This document shows positions 22,881-35,894 of a DNA stretch of 64,000 nt, in pieces. The notes beneath the pieces were generated by a model. That model ran no database searches. It saw only the letters and a program-made list of their open reading frames with translations, and had not been told where the DNA came from. Position 1 is the stretch's first letter; each line of letters starts with the position of its first letter. The position numbers were made by a program, and so were the translations under genes. This DNA comes from Aralia elata (taxonomy: Eukaryota; Streptophyta; Magnoliopsida; Apiales; Araliaceae): NCBI GenBank assembly GCA_034770075.1, contig CM068379.1, positions 38,075,130 through 38,139,129 of the forward strand, read 5' to 3'.

Positions 22881-24241
22881 TGATTCATCTTCATAAGGTA
22901 TAACTTTTATCCTTCCTTAATTAATAATATCGTATCAAGGTGATTCCTAGGATTGCAGAAAATTTTTAAATATGATTTATATCATGATTCCGCTTTTACA
23001 TCAATTTGATTGTATGTATATTCTTGTTTTGCAAACCAACAGATAAGACACATGTGGGTGTATTTAAAAAAATAAAAGAAGGAAGGAAAAATGACTTTCC
23101 CAGAAACACAAAAACTAACTACTAGTTATCCCCCATCATGGGGGACCCACTCTTGACATCAAATCAGCCCCCGCGGACCAAATTTCATGAAGGTATAGTA
23201 GAAAATACGGAAAAATTATCCTCAACAATGATTGAGCAACCTGAATAGTAAATGAGCAAAATTGTGCACGCTCACCTGAACCAAAAAAGTCCGAATTTAC
23301 GTGCAAAGGGCAATTATATTTTGGGTATAAATTAGGAGATTAATTATCTTAACTACAGTATAATTAGTAATAATTAACCCCCGAATTTGTTCGTATCAAG
23401 AAATTCAACCTCTGTCAAAAATAGCTCCTAGCAGACCCTACTTGGGAGGCCACCTAGGCACCTTTATTGCCACGTCAAGTTCAGAGAACTCAACATGCCT
23501 CTTGACATCCCTCAACATCCATCATGAGTGGCCACAAAGAAGTCAAGGCAAGGCATTGGGTATCTCCATCTAAAAGAGCCAAAATTGGCTAAGTATGGGA
23601 AACCGGCAAGAAAATGACAAAGTATGAGAATCTTCACTATGAAAGCCAATATGAAGGAAGGCGTCATGCCACCACAAGACACACATTTCACACTCCCATA
23701 AGCAAGCAAGAAGAATGAGGAAAGAAGGGATCAAGCAAGCAAGTCATAAAAGAGTTATATGAGGGAGCAAATGAGGAAGAGGACCACCATGGGGAGGGAA
23801 GACCTACAGGGTCGACCCTAACCCCATAAAGGTCGGCCCCAACATGATTCTCCTCATGTTGAGGCTATTCTAAAGTCTTCTTATTACATCTCACCTTCAA
23901 CTCTTGGTCAAATTCAAAAATGAATGCAATGAATAGCTAAAATGAGAAGAAAGCAAGGAAGTAACCCCCGCCCCCCCATGAGGCTAAGGCACCCCATAGG
24001 ATCGACCCCAACCTCATGAGGGTCGGCGCCAACATGGTAAGGGGTGCTCCCATGGCCTATAATTACATCCCAAGCTCAATACTTAGCCAAAATCCAATAA
24101 GGTTACACAAAGAAGCATCCAAGCAAGAAGGAATCAAAGAAACACATCATGAGGTGGGAACCAACCAAGGGTCAGCCCCAACTCCCCCATGGTCGGCCCC
24201 AATTTGTTTCCTTTCATGGTGGAGGTCCTCACATGCTGTAT
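22881..24241. repeat. Non-coding flank with ~180-bp GGTCGGCCCCAAC repeats
   Basis: No coding region can be supported. The last ~470 bp hold about three imperfect ~180-bp units. Each has a pair of GC words about 20 bp apart: 23809-23818 (palindrome GGGTCGACCC) with 23831-23843; 23999-24012 with 24020-24033; about 24169-24182 with 24191-24202. Text between units is also alike (ATTACATC..CA, CATGGTGG). The family is unknown. Confidence 0.65.
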
Positions 24242-26077
24242 TGTTAGGTTTGTATATAACGCAAGCATACAATCAAATTACATAAATAGAGCAGAAGCGC
24301 AACAAAATCGGATTTTAAAATTTTTATAAAAACCATCACCATGATCTTTCCTTGTGTTCAATTATCAATTAAACAAAAGAGATAGAGAATAAGAATTATA
24401 CCCTCGTAGACTTAAGCTTCCTCGTGTACAAGTTCAACTCCAAAATCCTTCATGTTCTCCTTGAATTCAACGGTGAGATTCCTTCCTTTAATCAACGTTA
24501 GCCACCCAAGTGTTTGGCCTCTAGAGGTGATCTACCAAGAAATAATATTTGTTCAAGAAGATGGGTGTTGGCAAAACCCTAGTTTCTATCTCTATAGAAA
24601 TTTTCAGTACTCTCCTTTTTTCTTTTTCTTTTTTGCTAAATACTCTCCAACAATTGGATGTGTGTAACCCTAATCCATAACAAGACTCCTCTTATTTATA
24701 TATATAGGTAACCCTCCTAAACTATTTAGGATTATGTTATTTGTTTTAATTAAACTGTTTTAATTAATTAAACTCTTAATCTAATTAGGAATTTATGAGA
24801 GTGCTTTTATTAATTAATTCTCAAACCCTTTTAGAATTAAATAATAATAATAGTAATAATAATAATAATAAGACTCCTCTTATTAATTTATATTTAATAT
24901 TTCCAAAATATTAAATAATAAATATTAAGCTATTTAATTTATTCTATCTCCATAAACTAAATTAAATACACTTAACTTATTATTACAATTATGTCATTTA
25001 CTTCTTAAATAAATATTTTTCTTTTGCGGTGTGACCCTTTAGGTTCTCCATATTAAACCGGTTGTGAATAAATCAATTAGAACAATTCTAATCTTATTTA
25101 AATAAATAAATTAAACTATTTAATTTATTTAAATAAATAATATTTATTCTACAATAAGGGTAAGCCCCCTTAGCGATCAACGATTTTTCAGATAATATAG
25201 ATTTCAACATTAATCACAAAAGAACCTTTCAGTGAATAGTTACCGTACAATTCAATCCTTCTATCATACAATGTCCCAATTAAATATAAGACATAGAATT
25301 ACCATCAAGTCTTATTTTATTTAATTATATACATTTCGATTCTCAAATGCCTAACTCTAAATTATGAAAATTAGAAACTCCTTTCTAATTTCATTCTGCC
25401 TTGGCCAAGGACTACTGAATTATCATTTATCGAATCACATAGGACATTCTCATCTTTTATTAGATGTGGTAGATTTTTTGTTGATCATTCACCTATCTCC
25501 GTGTACAACTTATTATACCCAAGCATACCCTTTGATATACCCTAAAGGTCTTAAGGGACATGTCAAAGCATAACTTATCATACACAATATACTATGATGA
25601 TCTCAAGTCCAAGGATCACTTGTACTACTATCACCAAAGAAATTCTTATTGACAGCCAAGTAAAACTCCAGTAGGTATTCCTTCAGCGAGTCACGTTCAG
25701 TGAACTTATTCTCTAATAAGCACTTATATACGTGCTTTAGTGTCTCCACACAAATGATTATGAGATCAATCATCCTCTTTCTAAGACCAAGCAAAGTATG
25801 TACTAATCTATTCGGATTCACTAATCCCCTTTTTAGTAATCCAACGATTACAAACGATTTTAGTTTTAAACTTTCTAAGAATTTAGATCTCATTAGCATG
25901 ATCATCATCATGATTCTAAAAGCATTGCTTAAAACTATGGGTTTATCACATATAAAATAACACCATCATGTAAATAATGTTAAATGCCTTTAATACTTTT
26001 ATTAATAAATGAATAAGATTACAAAGTATATGTTACATCATATCAAATATGATTGGCTTGTGTGCATACTACTTTCA
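24242..26077 (-). mobile_element. 3' LTR of Copia A1
   Basis: 1836 bp, TGAAAGTAGT to CCTAACA on the minus strand, with a purine-rich PPT immediately upstream (right side, from 26079). It is about 120 bp shorter than the A2 LTRs, mainly because it lacks their ~45-bp tandem units. Confidence 0.85.
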
Positions 26078-26091
26078 ATCTCCCACTTGCA

Positions 26092-28685
26092 CTAAAACCA
26101 ATTGACATGGTATCTAATACCCATCTTCTCTAAGTAACAATCAAACTGCTGTTGTGTTAAAGCTTTAGTAAATGGATCTGCAATGTTGTCTTGAGAGTCC
26201 ACACGCTCCAGGGTGACATCTCCTCTTTCAATGATCTCTCTAATCAAATGAAACCGCCGTAACACGTGTTTGGATTTTTGATGAGACATGGGTTCATTAG
26301 CCTACGCAACAGCTCCAATGTTGTCACGGAATAAAGGTACGGCTCCTCTAATGCTAGTAATCACTCCAAGTTCAGTTATGAACTTCTTCATCCAAACATC
26401 TTCCTTTGCAGCTTCACTTGCAGCTATGTACTCTGCCTCTGTCACTGAATCCATAATTGTTTGTTGCGTGGAACTTTTTCAACGCACTGCGCCACCGTTT
26501 AAGGTAAACACATAACCCGAAACGGATTTACTGTCATCTTGGTCTGTTTGAAAACTTGAGTCTATATAGCCCTCTAGTTTCAATTCAGACCCACCGTAGA
26601 CAAGAAATACATCCTTAGTACTTCTTAAGTACTTTAGGATGTTTTCCACTGGCTTTCAGTGCTCTTCTCCTGGATTCGACTGATATCTGCTTGTTACACT
26701 AAGTGCATGAGCGACATCCGGTCTAGTACATATCATACCATACATGATAGATCCTCTTGCTAAAGTATACGGAATCTTACTCATACGGTCTCTCTCCTCA
26801 TGTGTCTTTAAGGCTTGTTTCTTGGAGAGATGTATTCCATGGTTCATCGGCATGAGACCTCTCTTGGAATCTTCCATGCTAAACTTCTTTCGCATCGAGT
26901 TAATATACTTTCCTTGGGACGAAGCCTAACATCCTTTTAGATATATCTCTATAGATCTTTATTCCCAAAATATAGGAAGCTTCACCCAAGTCCCTCATAG
27001 AGAAGTGCTTAGATAACCAAATTTTGATTAACTGTAGCATAGGAACATCATTCCCTATCAATAATATATCGTCAACATATAGTACTAGGAATGAAACAGC
27101 GCTCCCATTAACCTTTTTGTACACATACAGTTCATCCTCATTTTTGATAAAATTAAACCCTTTGATTATATCATCAAAACGGATGTTCCATCTTCGAGAA
27201 GCTTGCTTCAATCCATAGATGAATCATTGTAGCTTACAGACTTCATTTGTTCCAAATGTTGCAACAAAACCCTCTGGCTGTATCATATATACATTCTCCT
27301 CAAGTTTCTCATTGAGGAAGACCGTTTTCACGTCCATTTGCCAGATTTCGTAGTCATAATAAGCTGCAACTGCAAGCAAAATCCAAATGGACTTGAGCAT
27401 AACTACTGGTGAGAAGGTTTCATCATAGTCAACACATTGTCTTTATTTGAAACCTTTTGCAACCAGTCGGTCCTTATAGGTCTCTACCTTGCCATCCGCT
27501 TCAATCTTTCTCTTAAAGACTCATTTGCACCCAATAGGCTTAATGCCCTCAGGTGGTGAAACCAAAGACCAAAGTCCATACTTGGTTTTCATACATAAAG
27601 TCCATCTCGGATTATGGCTTCTAGCCATTTCTCTGAGTCTTTACTACTCATAGCCTCTTCGTAAGTCAATGGATCATCATCACCTATGATATGTACCTCA
27701 TCATCATCCTCTATGATGAATCCATACCTATCAGGTAATTTCGGTACTCTTCCAGATTTACGAATAGTTTGTGGTACATTAGATTCTTCCATTTGGTCAA
27801 GTACCTGACTTTGATCCATAGTATTTTGTGGTTCTTGAACTTCTTCAAGATATATCTTACTCCCACTGACCCCTTCAAGGATAAACTCCTTTTCCAAGAA
27901 GGTAGCATATTTCGCAACAAACACCTTTTGATTAGTAGGATGATAGAAATAATACCCTATAGTTTCTTTAGGGTATCCCACAAATCTACACTTATCGGAT
28001 CTAATATTTAGCTTATCATGCTCAAACCTTTTGACATAAGCTGGACAACCTCAAGTCTTAACATACTTAAGATTTGGTTTCCTCCCTATCCATATCTCAT
28101 ATGGGGTCTTTGGGACGGATTTTGTAGGTACCTTGTTAAGTAGGTATGCAGTCATTTCTAGGGCATAAAACCCCAAAAGGATACTAGAAGGTCGGTAAAA
28201 CTCATCATGGAATGAACCATGTCCAACAATGTTTGATTTCTCCTTTCAGATAAACCATTCAACTGTGGTGTCCCTGGTGGAGTCCATTGTGAGATTATAC
28301 TATTTTCTTTGAGACAATTGAGAAACTCATAGGTCAAGTATTCCCCTCCTCGATCCGATCGAAAATTTTTTATACTTTTACCAATTTGCTTCTCTACTTC
28401 ACTTCTGAATTCTTTGAACTTTTCAAACGATTCAGATTTGTATTTCATCAAATACACATATCCAAATCTAGAATGATCATCAGTGAAAGTGATAAAATAA
28501 GAATACCCTCCTCGTGCATTCGTTGTCATAGGTCCATATACGTTTGTGTGTACTAATGCTAACAACTTTGTAACTCTTTCTCCTTTTTCACTAAAAGGAG
28601 ATTTAGTCATCTTACCTATGATACAAGATTCACAAGTTGGATATGATTCGAAATCAGATAGCTCTAAAAGCCCATCTTTATGCAA
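26092..28685 (-). pseudogene. Copia A1 pol remnant (integrase to RNase H)
   Basis: Pieces in element order: integrase core (28685-28158; HTNVYGPM, RSDRGGEYL), IN-RT linker (27981-27589), RT with YVDD (27211-26900), the RT-RNase H connection (26895-26656) and the RNase H end (26289-26092; DSQDNIADPFTKAL). Each piece ends in a stop or frameshift. All align to the intact A2 polyprotein. It also carries private amino-acid changes. Confidence 0.85.
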
Positions 28686-28694
28686 CTTGGTTAA

Positions 28695-30325
28695 TGATGA
28701 GTAGGTTTCATACCTACTTATTGGATACTAATCTGCTTCATTTGTTGCTTAACTTGTAGCTCCTTAGTATGTTTTTCATGCATTTTCTGTTTTTTTTGAA
28801 TTGCTTCAATTTGTGCATTTTATGGCTTTTGCACAGTTTTTGGTTATGTTGGCACGATATATAATGCATATGATGATTGGGATCTGAGTGAATTATAATT
28901 GCTTGCACGAGGCATGAGATTCGAGAAAACAGGCTGAGTAAACCAGTGCGGCAGCAGACTGACATACAGCGCAATTGCGCCCTTGTTAGCTTGGAAGCCG
29001 GCGCAGCTGCGCCAGTGCCCTGCGCCCAGAAGAATGCCAGCGCAGCTGCGCCCTGCTTGGCCTTAAAGCCGGCGCAGCTGCGCCTGTCGCCAGCCAGCCA
29101 TGCAAATCACGTTCCAGACAGCGAAGCAGCACTACCAAAAATCATGCAATGCCAGATTTTGAGGAATTAGTGGAGTGAAACTTTATTAGTGGGACTTAGA
29201 ATTAGTCAATACAAGACAAATTAAGCATGTATTATAATGAATTGAGAATTTAATTGAGGGAGAGCTTCTCCCACACGAAAATTAGAAAGTTTACTGCATT
29301 CTTAGTTCTAAAATCAAAACAATTCTACTGATCATTAAATTCACTTGGGAACTAAAGAATGGAGCTACATGAATGCTGAATTGAAGCTTGGGAGCAAGAA
29401 ATCAAGAATCAACACAACTTGGAAAATCATCAGAAGTTGCAGAAACGAAGGAACCGAAACAGGGAGCTTTAATATTTTCTGTTTTTGATTAATTTTTCCT
29501 ATTCTGTAATTATGATGATGAACCAATTGTGTATGATGAATTCTATTATTGTCATTATGAACTAAGCTTAATTTTGGGATTATAATGGATCTTTTGCATT
29601 AGCAAAAAATTGATATGCTTCCTTATTATTGCTAGTTGGTTATGAAATGAATGTCTAGCATAATTTATACTTAATGTTTAATTGCTTGATCACCAATTAC
29701 TGTGATAATTTATATGGAATTGAGAAAGGAAGTATAAATTGAGATCTGATTATGCTAGCATATGTTCATAGTCTTTACATTCCTCGTGAAGTTATGATTC
29801 GTGCTTAGGATAGAGATATACCGAAGTACCATATGTGGCCAATTGAGAATTTGTACTTAAACCCTCTTGATTGTAATTCACATAGAAATATAGTGCGTTA
29901 GTCATCTAGGGTGTTCACATTCATTCTATCAATTGTGGATTTAGTGTGATATGAATATGGTGCATCGAGAGGTGGTCATATTTTACAATTGTGTTCTTGA
30001 CCAACATTCTATACTAATCAATTAGCAACAATAGGAAGCATGGAAATCTAAGTTTGCAATAAGTGAAATTATAATCCCAAACCCATAAAATCTGTATTTA
30101 CACAATCATTATTTGTTGTACTAGTTTCTTTAGAAATCATTAGACAATTTCATCATTTTACTCAACTGTTTAAAGAGACCGAAATAATTAGAAAATCGGT
30201 GTTTGTAGTTGTAAATGCAATTCTATTCCTCGTGGGATCGATACTTTACTTACTTTATATTACTTGTGGATCACGTGCACTTGCGTGTATGAGTCATATT
30301 TGTTATACATACAAATATCCCAACA
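28695..30325 (+). mobile_element. 5' LTR of Athila B
   Basis: 1631 bp, TGATGAGTAGG to CCCAACA. Four GC palindromes lie at 28969-28980 (GCGCAATTGCGC), 29001-29012, 29040-29051 and 29072-29083 (GCGCAGCTGCGC). No coding content is seen. It is 72 bp shorter than the LTR at 60438. Confidence 0.88.
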
Positions 30326-30476
30326 AGTTTTTGGCGCCGTTGCCGGGGAATTGTAATTATGTTTATAACTTTCATCATCAGTTTAAATTAAATTGGTTTT
30401 AGTTAAACAAAATTTGTTCTTGTCTTAATTCTATTTTATTTTCTTTTACATTGTTATAGGTACTCTTGAGTAGTGC
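30326..30476 (+). other. PBS and short leader of Athila B
   Basis: The PBS TGGCGCCGTTGCCGGGGA (30332-30349) follows the LTR after the spacer AGTTTT. It matches the 3' end of tRNA-Asp, as in other Athila elements. About 130 nt of A+T-rich leader lead to the gag ATG at 30477. Confidence 0.88.
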
Positions 30477-31808
30477 ATGCATACTCGATCGAAGAATCCT
30501 GACCTATTGTCTTTCGTGGATAACATTGAAAAGAGGGTTCAACAGTCAAGGAAGTGTGCTGAAAATACTCTGGAGAATCTAGACCAACCGCAAGCAATGG
30601 CAGGTGAAGCACAAAAAGTATTGAGAGATTATGCTATGCCAAGGATCAATGATTTGCAATCAAGTATCTCAAGGCCGGCCATAACAACCAATTCCTTTGA
30701 AATCAAACCAGGGACTATCCATATGATCCAAAATTCTATCCAATTTGGGGGAATGGTGGTTGATGATCCAAATGAGCACTTGATAAATTTTTTAGAGATC
30801 TGTGATACATTCAAATTCAGTGGAATTTCAGAAGATGCAGTGAGATTGCGGTTATTCCCATTCACATTGAGGGATAAAGCAAAGATTTGGCTACACTCAC
30901 TACCACCGGGATCTATTACTACTTGGCAAGATTTGGCATAGAAATTCTTAGCCAAATTCTTCCCACCAGCCAAAACTGCTAAGTTGAGAAATGACATCTC
31001 CTCATATGAGCAACATCATGGGGAATCTCTATATGAGACATGGGAGCGGTACAAGGAACTATTGAGAAAGTGTCTACATCACGGTTTGCCACAATGGATG
31101 CAACTTAACACATTTTACAATGGGTTGAATATTCAAACACGGGCAGGCATTGATGCAGCTTCGGGAGGAGCATTCATGGCTAAAAACTATGACGAAGCTT
31201 ATGAACTCTTGGAGACCATGGCTGCGAATAACTATCAATGGCCATCTTCTAGATCCAGCCAACCAAAAGTAGCAGGGATATTAGAGGTTGACACGGCCAC
31301 CTCAGTTCAAGCCCAGATATCTGCTATAGCCAAAAAGATTGACAACCTATATGAAGGAAAGGGGCAGCAAGTTTCCATGATTTGTGAGCTTTGTGCAGGT
31401 GCACACTCTTCTGACCAATGTGCCATCAATTCTGAATCTGTGCATTTTGTGAGCAACTATCAGCGGCCAGCAAATCAATATCAGAACAACTACAGTCCGG
31501 GGAATAGGAATGACCCGAACTTCTCATGGAGCAACCGTCAAGATTATCCACAAGCTCCAAAACCTCACAATCCTCCGGGGTTCCACAATCAGCAACAAGC
31601 TACAGCTACTGATAAGAAGGTTGCTGAAATGAATGAAAATTTGGAGAGATACATGGCCAAAACTGATAAGTTGGAGTAAGGCCAAGCATTGGGTTTCAAA
31701 AATTTGGAAAACCAGATGAGTCAATTGTTCAGCTTGTTATCTAATAGACCTCAGGGGGCTCTTCCTAGCGACACAAAAATCAATCCAAGGAGAAATGGAA
31801 AGGAGTAA
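30477..31808 (+). pseudogene. Athila gag
   Basis: Starts MHTRSKNPDLL. The capsid domain (GGMVVDDPNEHLINFLEIC, LFPFTLRDKAKIWLHSLPPG, TWQDLA) is followed by the ETWERYKELLRKC block, a partial zinc-finger-like CELCAGAHSSDQC and an Asn/Gln-rich tail. In-frame stops at 30939 (TAG), 31677 (TAA) and 31806 (TAA) interrupt it. The first two are glutamine codons in the second copy (62292-63540), so they are C-to-T changes. There is no frameshift, and the frame runs straight into pol. Confidence 0.88.
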
Positions 31809-31854
31809 TGCCAAGCTGTCACACTCAGAAGTGGGAAGCAGACTCTGCCAGCCA

Positions 31855-31967
31855 GCGCAGCTGCGCCAAGTTTGCAAAGGGAACCAGCGCAGTTGTGCCT
31901 CACTCCTGAAGATGATCCAGCCGGCGCAGCTGCGCCCATTTTGCAAGGGGAGCCAGCGCAGCTGCGC
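31855..31967 (+). repeat. GC palindromes inside the gag-pol linker
   Basis: GCGCAGCTGCGC at 31855-31866, 31924-31935 and 31956-31967, plus a degenerate GCGCAGTTGTGC at 31887-31898. They fall in the open reading frame and are read alternately as AAAP and PAQL(R/C). The same word is in the LTRs and the post-pol region. Confidence 0.9.
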
Positions 31968-34208
31968 CCTTCCCCAGAAACTGACTCTGCTGAAATTTTT
32001 GAAAAGGAAGATAGCATTGAGAAATCTGAGCCCACATCAATAAAAAGCGCAGAAAAGACTCAACCCCCTCCCACCAGATATTTTCCACCAGTTCCGTACC
32101 CTCAGAGGCAGCAAAAGCAGAAATTGGACAAACCATTCTCTAAGTTTCTTGAGGTTTTCAAAAAGCTTCAAATCAACATACCATTTGCAGAAGCCTTAGA
32201 ACAAATGTCGGGCTATGCCAAGTTCATGAAGGGGATTCTGTCAAGGAAGAAGAAATTACAAGATTTTGAAATTGTAGCTTTGACAGAAGAGTGCAGTGCG
32301 GTATTACAAAGAAAGCTACCTCTAAAGTTGAAGGATCCGGGCAGCTTCACCATTCCTTGCACCATTGGAGACCTGTCATTCAAAAAATGCTTATGTGATC
32401 TTGGTGCAAGCATTAATCTCATGCCATTGTCCGTCTTTACTCAGTTGGGATTACCAGCACCCAAGCCAACAAATGTCTCTCTTCAGCTAGTTGATCGTTC
32501 AGTCACCTATCCGAGAGGAATTGTGGAAGATGTTCTTGTTAAGGTCGATAAGTTCATATTCCCAGCTGACTTCATAATTCTAGACATTGAGGAAGACAAG
32601 GATATTCCCATCATACTTGGGAGGCCATTTCTAGCTACCGGGGGAACTCTCATTGATGTGCAAAAGGGAGAATTGACAATGAGGGTTCAAGACCAAGAAG
32701 TCACCTTTAATGTCTTTAAAGCTATGAAATTCCCAACTGAAGAGGAAGATTGTTTTCGAGTAGATATCATTGAAAGTGCTGCGACCGAAGAATTCATAAA
32801 AGCCACACATAGTGACTTGCTTGAGAGGACACTGACAGGAGACATCGACTTGGACGAGCCAGAGAACTGTGAGTATGTTCATTTTCTAGATGCAATACCC
32901 AGGATGGCAAAGTTCAAAGTACCTATTGAGCCCTTGAAAAGCTCAAATGAAGCCTCATCTCATTTGAAACCATCTAGAGAGGTACCTCCCAAACTTGAGC
33001 TTAAGCCCTTACCAAGTCACCTCAGGTATGCATACCTAGGCACTTCAGATACTTTACCTGTCATTTTTTCCTCTGCACTAACCTCTTTACAGGAAGGCAA
33101 GCTGATAAGAATCCTTCGAGAATTTCAAGGGGCTATTGGATGGACCATCGCTGATATAAAGGGAATAAGCCCCTCATTTTGCATGCACAAAATCCTGATG
33201 GAAGATGACAGCAAGCCCACCATAGAGCATCAAAGAAGGCTGAATCCCATCATGAAAGAGGTGGTGAAGGCAGAAATTCTAAAATGGCTAGACGCTGGGA
33301 TCATCTATCCCATCTCTGACAGTCCGTGGGTGAGCCCTGTGAAGTGTGTACCAAAGAAGGGAGGAATAACTGTGGTAAGAAATGAGAACAACGAGTTGAT
33401 ACCAACCCGAACAGTCACGGGATGGAGAGTTTGCATGGACTACCGAAAGCTCAATAAAGCCACGAGGAAAGATCACTTCCCACTTCCATTCATAGATCAA
33501 ATGTTGGACAGACTAGCAGGGCATGAATACTACTGTTTGCTTGACGGATATTCTGGATATAATCAAATTGCCATTGCTCCAGAGGATCAAGAGAAGACAA
33601 CTTTTACGTGTCCATATGGAACTTTTGCTTTCAGGCGAATGTCTTTCGGTCTATGTAATGCTCCAGCCACATTTCAACGGTGCATGATGGCAATATTTTC
33701 TGACATGGTAGAAATCAACATGGAGGTTTTCATGGATGATTTTTCAGTGTTTGGAAATTCCTTCGACAATTGTCTAGAGAATTTGATCATGGTACTAAAG
33801 AGATGCGTGGAAACAAACCTTGTGCTCAATTGGGAGAAATGTCACTTCATGGTTCAAGAAGGAATAATATTGGGACACAAAGTCTCAGCTAAAGGGTTGG
33901 AAGTGGATAAAGCAAAATTAGAAACCATCGAGAAATTGCCTCCACCAACTTTTGTAAAGGGAGTTCGAAGTTTTTTGGGCCATGCTGAGTTCTACCAGAG
34001 ATTTATCAAAGACTTCTCCAAAATCACAAAACCCCTGTGTAATCTATTGGAAAAGGATGTACCGTTCATATTCGATGAAAATTGCTTGGCAGCCTTTGAG
34101 TTGTTGAAAAAGAAGTTGACAACAGCACCTGTGATAGTGGCACCGGATTGGTCTCTTCCATTTGAGCTTATGTGTGATGCTAGTGATTACGCTGTGGGCG
34201 TGGTATAG
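31872..34208 (+). pseudogene. Athila protease and reverse transcriptase
   Basis: 778 open codons. The retropepsin-like site is CDLGASINLMP (near residue 175) with IILGRPFLATGG downstream. The RT domain has DSPWVSPVKCVPKKGG, GWRVCMDYRKLNKAT, LDGYSGYNQI, MSFGLCNAPATFQRCM and the active site VFMDDFSVF (near residue 620), then RSFLGHAEFYQRF. It ends at a TAG (34206-34208) inside the first RNase H motif (CDASDYAVGVV), where most relatives have Leu. Confidence 0.9.
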
Positions 34209-34568
34209 GGTCAGCGTAGAGACAAGGTTATACATGCAGTTTACTATGCCAGCAAGACACTCTCAGAGGCCCAAATGAATTACACCACCACCGAGAAGGA
34301 ATTACTCGCGGTTGTTTATGCATTCAACAAGTTCCGGTCCTATCTCATTGGAACAAAGGTAGTGGTGTACACAGATCATGCAGCAATTCGGTATTTGATT
34401 TCAAAGAAAGATGCCAAACCAAGATTAATCAGGTGGATCCTTTTGCTCCAAGAATTTGACTTAGAAATAAAGGACAAGAAAGGCACAGAGAAACTAGTTG
34501 CTGATCATCTTTCTAGATTAGACAATCTGGATTTGGAGAGCAAAGAGAAGGTTGAAATAAACGATTGA
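34209..34568 (+). pseudogene. Athila RNase H
   Basis: Same frame as the RT. It contains YYASKTLSEAQMNYTTTEKE, VVYTDHAAIRYL and VADHLSRLDN, with catalytic-type acidic residues retained. It ends at TGA 34566-34568. Further in-frame stops at 34581 and 34674 lie in the RNase H-integrase linker (34569-34688), which is otherwise recognisable. Confidence 0.85.
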
Positions 34569-34688
34569 TTCCCTGATGAATAGCTATTTGCAGTCACATC
34601 TGAGACCCCATGGTTCGCAGATATTGTCAACTATATTGTGAGTCATGTACTACCATCGGATCTAACTTCTCAGTAGAAGAAGAAATTT

Positions 34689-35894
34689 TTGCATGATGCA
34701 AAGAGATACATATGGGACGAGCCTTACTTGTTCAAACAATGTACAGATCTTGTGATCCGAAGGTGCATTCCCGATGTCGAGACTACCAGTATATTACATG
34801 CATGTCATTCTTCTCTGTATGGCGGCCATTATGGAACGCAGAGAACTGCAGCCAAAGTACTCCAAGTCGGGTTCAATTGGCCCACTTTGTTCAAAGATGC
34901 CCATCAATTCATAAAGAATTGTGATCGATGCCAACGGGTGGGCAACATCTCCAACCGCAATGAAATGCCACTAAATGTAATCTTGGAGGTAGAGATTTTT
35001 GACGTATGGGGCATAGACTTTATGGGACCATTTCCGTCATCCTGCAACAATCTCTATATCCTTCTTGTGGTTGATTATGTGTCCAAATGGGTGGAAGCTT
35101 CTGCTTTACCAACCAATGATGCTAAGGTGGTTCTTAGGTTCCTACAAAAGCGCATTTTCACTAGATTTGGCACTCCTCGGGCAATCATCAGTGATGAGGG
35201 CAGTCATTTCTGCAACAAACAGTTCACAGTCCTCCTGGCTAAATATGGAGTGAGGCACAGAATTGCCACGGCATACCACCCACAAATAAATGGGCAAGCC
35301 GAAGTGTCAAATAGAGAGGTCAAGAGAATTCTAGAGAAGATTGTCAATCCGTCCAGAAAAGACTGGTCATTGAAGCTAGATGAAGCATTATGGGCATACA
35401 GAACCGCCTATAAGACACCCCTCGGCATGTCCCCATACCATGTGGTCTACGGCAAAGCTTGTCATCTTCCGGTTGAACTAGAGCACAAAGCTTATTGGGC
35501 GATCAAGAAGTTAAGTTTCGACCCATCTGCAACGGGAGAGAGGAGACTTCTACAGCTAAATGAACTTGATGAGTTTCGTTTACAAGCCTATGAGAATTCC
35601 AAACTCTATAAGGAAAAAGTAAAGAGATGGCACGACCGAAAAATCATCGAGAGAAAATTTGAACCTGGCCAAGCGGTCTTGCTATTCAATTCCAGGCTCA
35701 AATTATTCCCGGGAAAGCTCAAATCCCGATGGTCGGGTCCTTTTACCATCACAGCTGTATTCCTACACGGAGCCGTCGAAATAATTGGAAAGGACAGTGA
35801 ACAACCATTCAAGGTGAATGGCCAAAGGCTGAAACACTATTGGGGAGGCGAAGTCGATCGCCAAGAATCCTCAGTTGTCCTAGTCATGGATTGA
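34689..35894 (+). pseudogene. Athila integrase
   Basis: 401 open codons in the same frame as gag and RT. The zinc-binding region (HACHSSLYGGHYGTQRTAAK...CDRCQRVGN) is followed by the catalytic core: D in WGIDFMGPFP, D in ISDEGSHFCN, and E in QAEVSNREVKRILE. The C-terminal part has FEPGQAVLLFNSRLKLFPGK and FKVNGQRLKHYW, typical of Athila. The piece is open, but stops upstream mean no complete polyprotein. Confidence 0.88.

Larger units (their letters stand above)
24242..28694 (-). mobile_element. Copia element A1 (old copy), 3' part
   Basis: A minus-strand member of the same Copia family as the element at 41913-51630: the 3' LTR and pol C-terminal two thirds. It stops at 28694, where the Athila LTR begins. 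Sequence homologous to its gag reappears in the same orientation at 63877-64000, so the two pieces are one element split by the Athila insertion. Many stops and shifts make it clearly older than A2. The left flank TGTAT (24237-24241) is a candidate target duplication. Confidence 0.85.
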
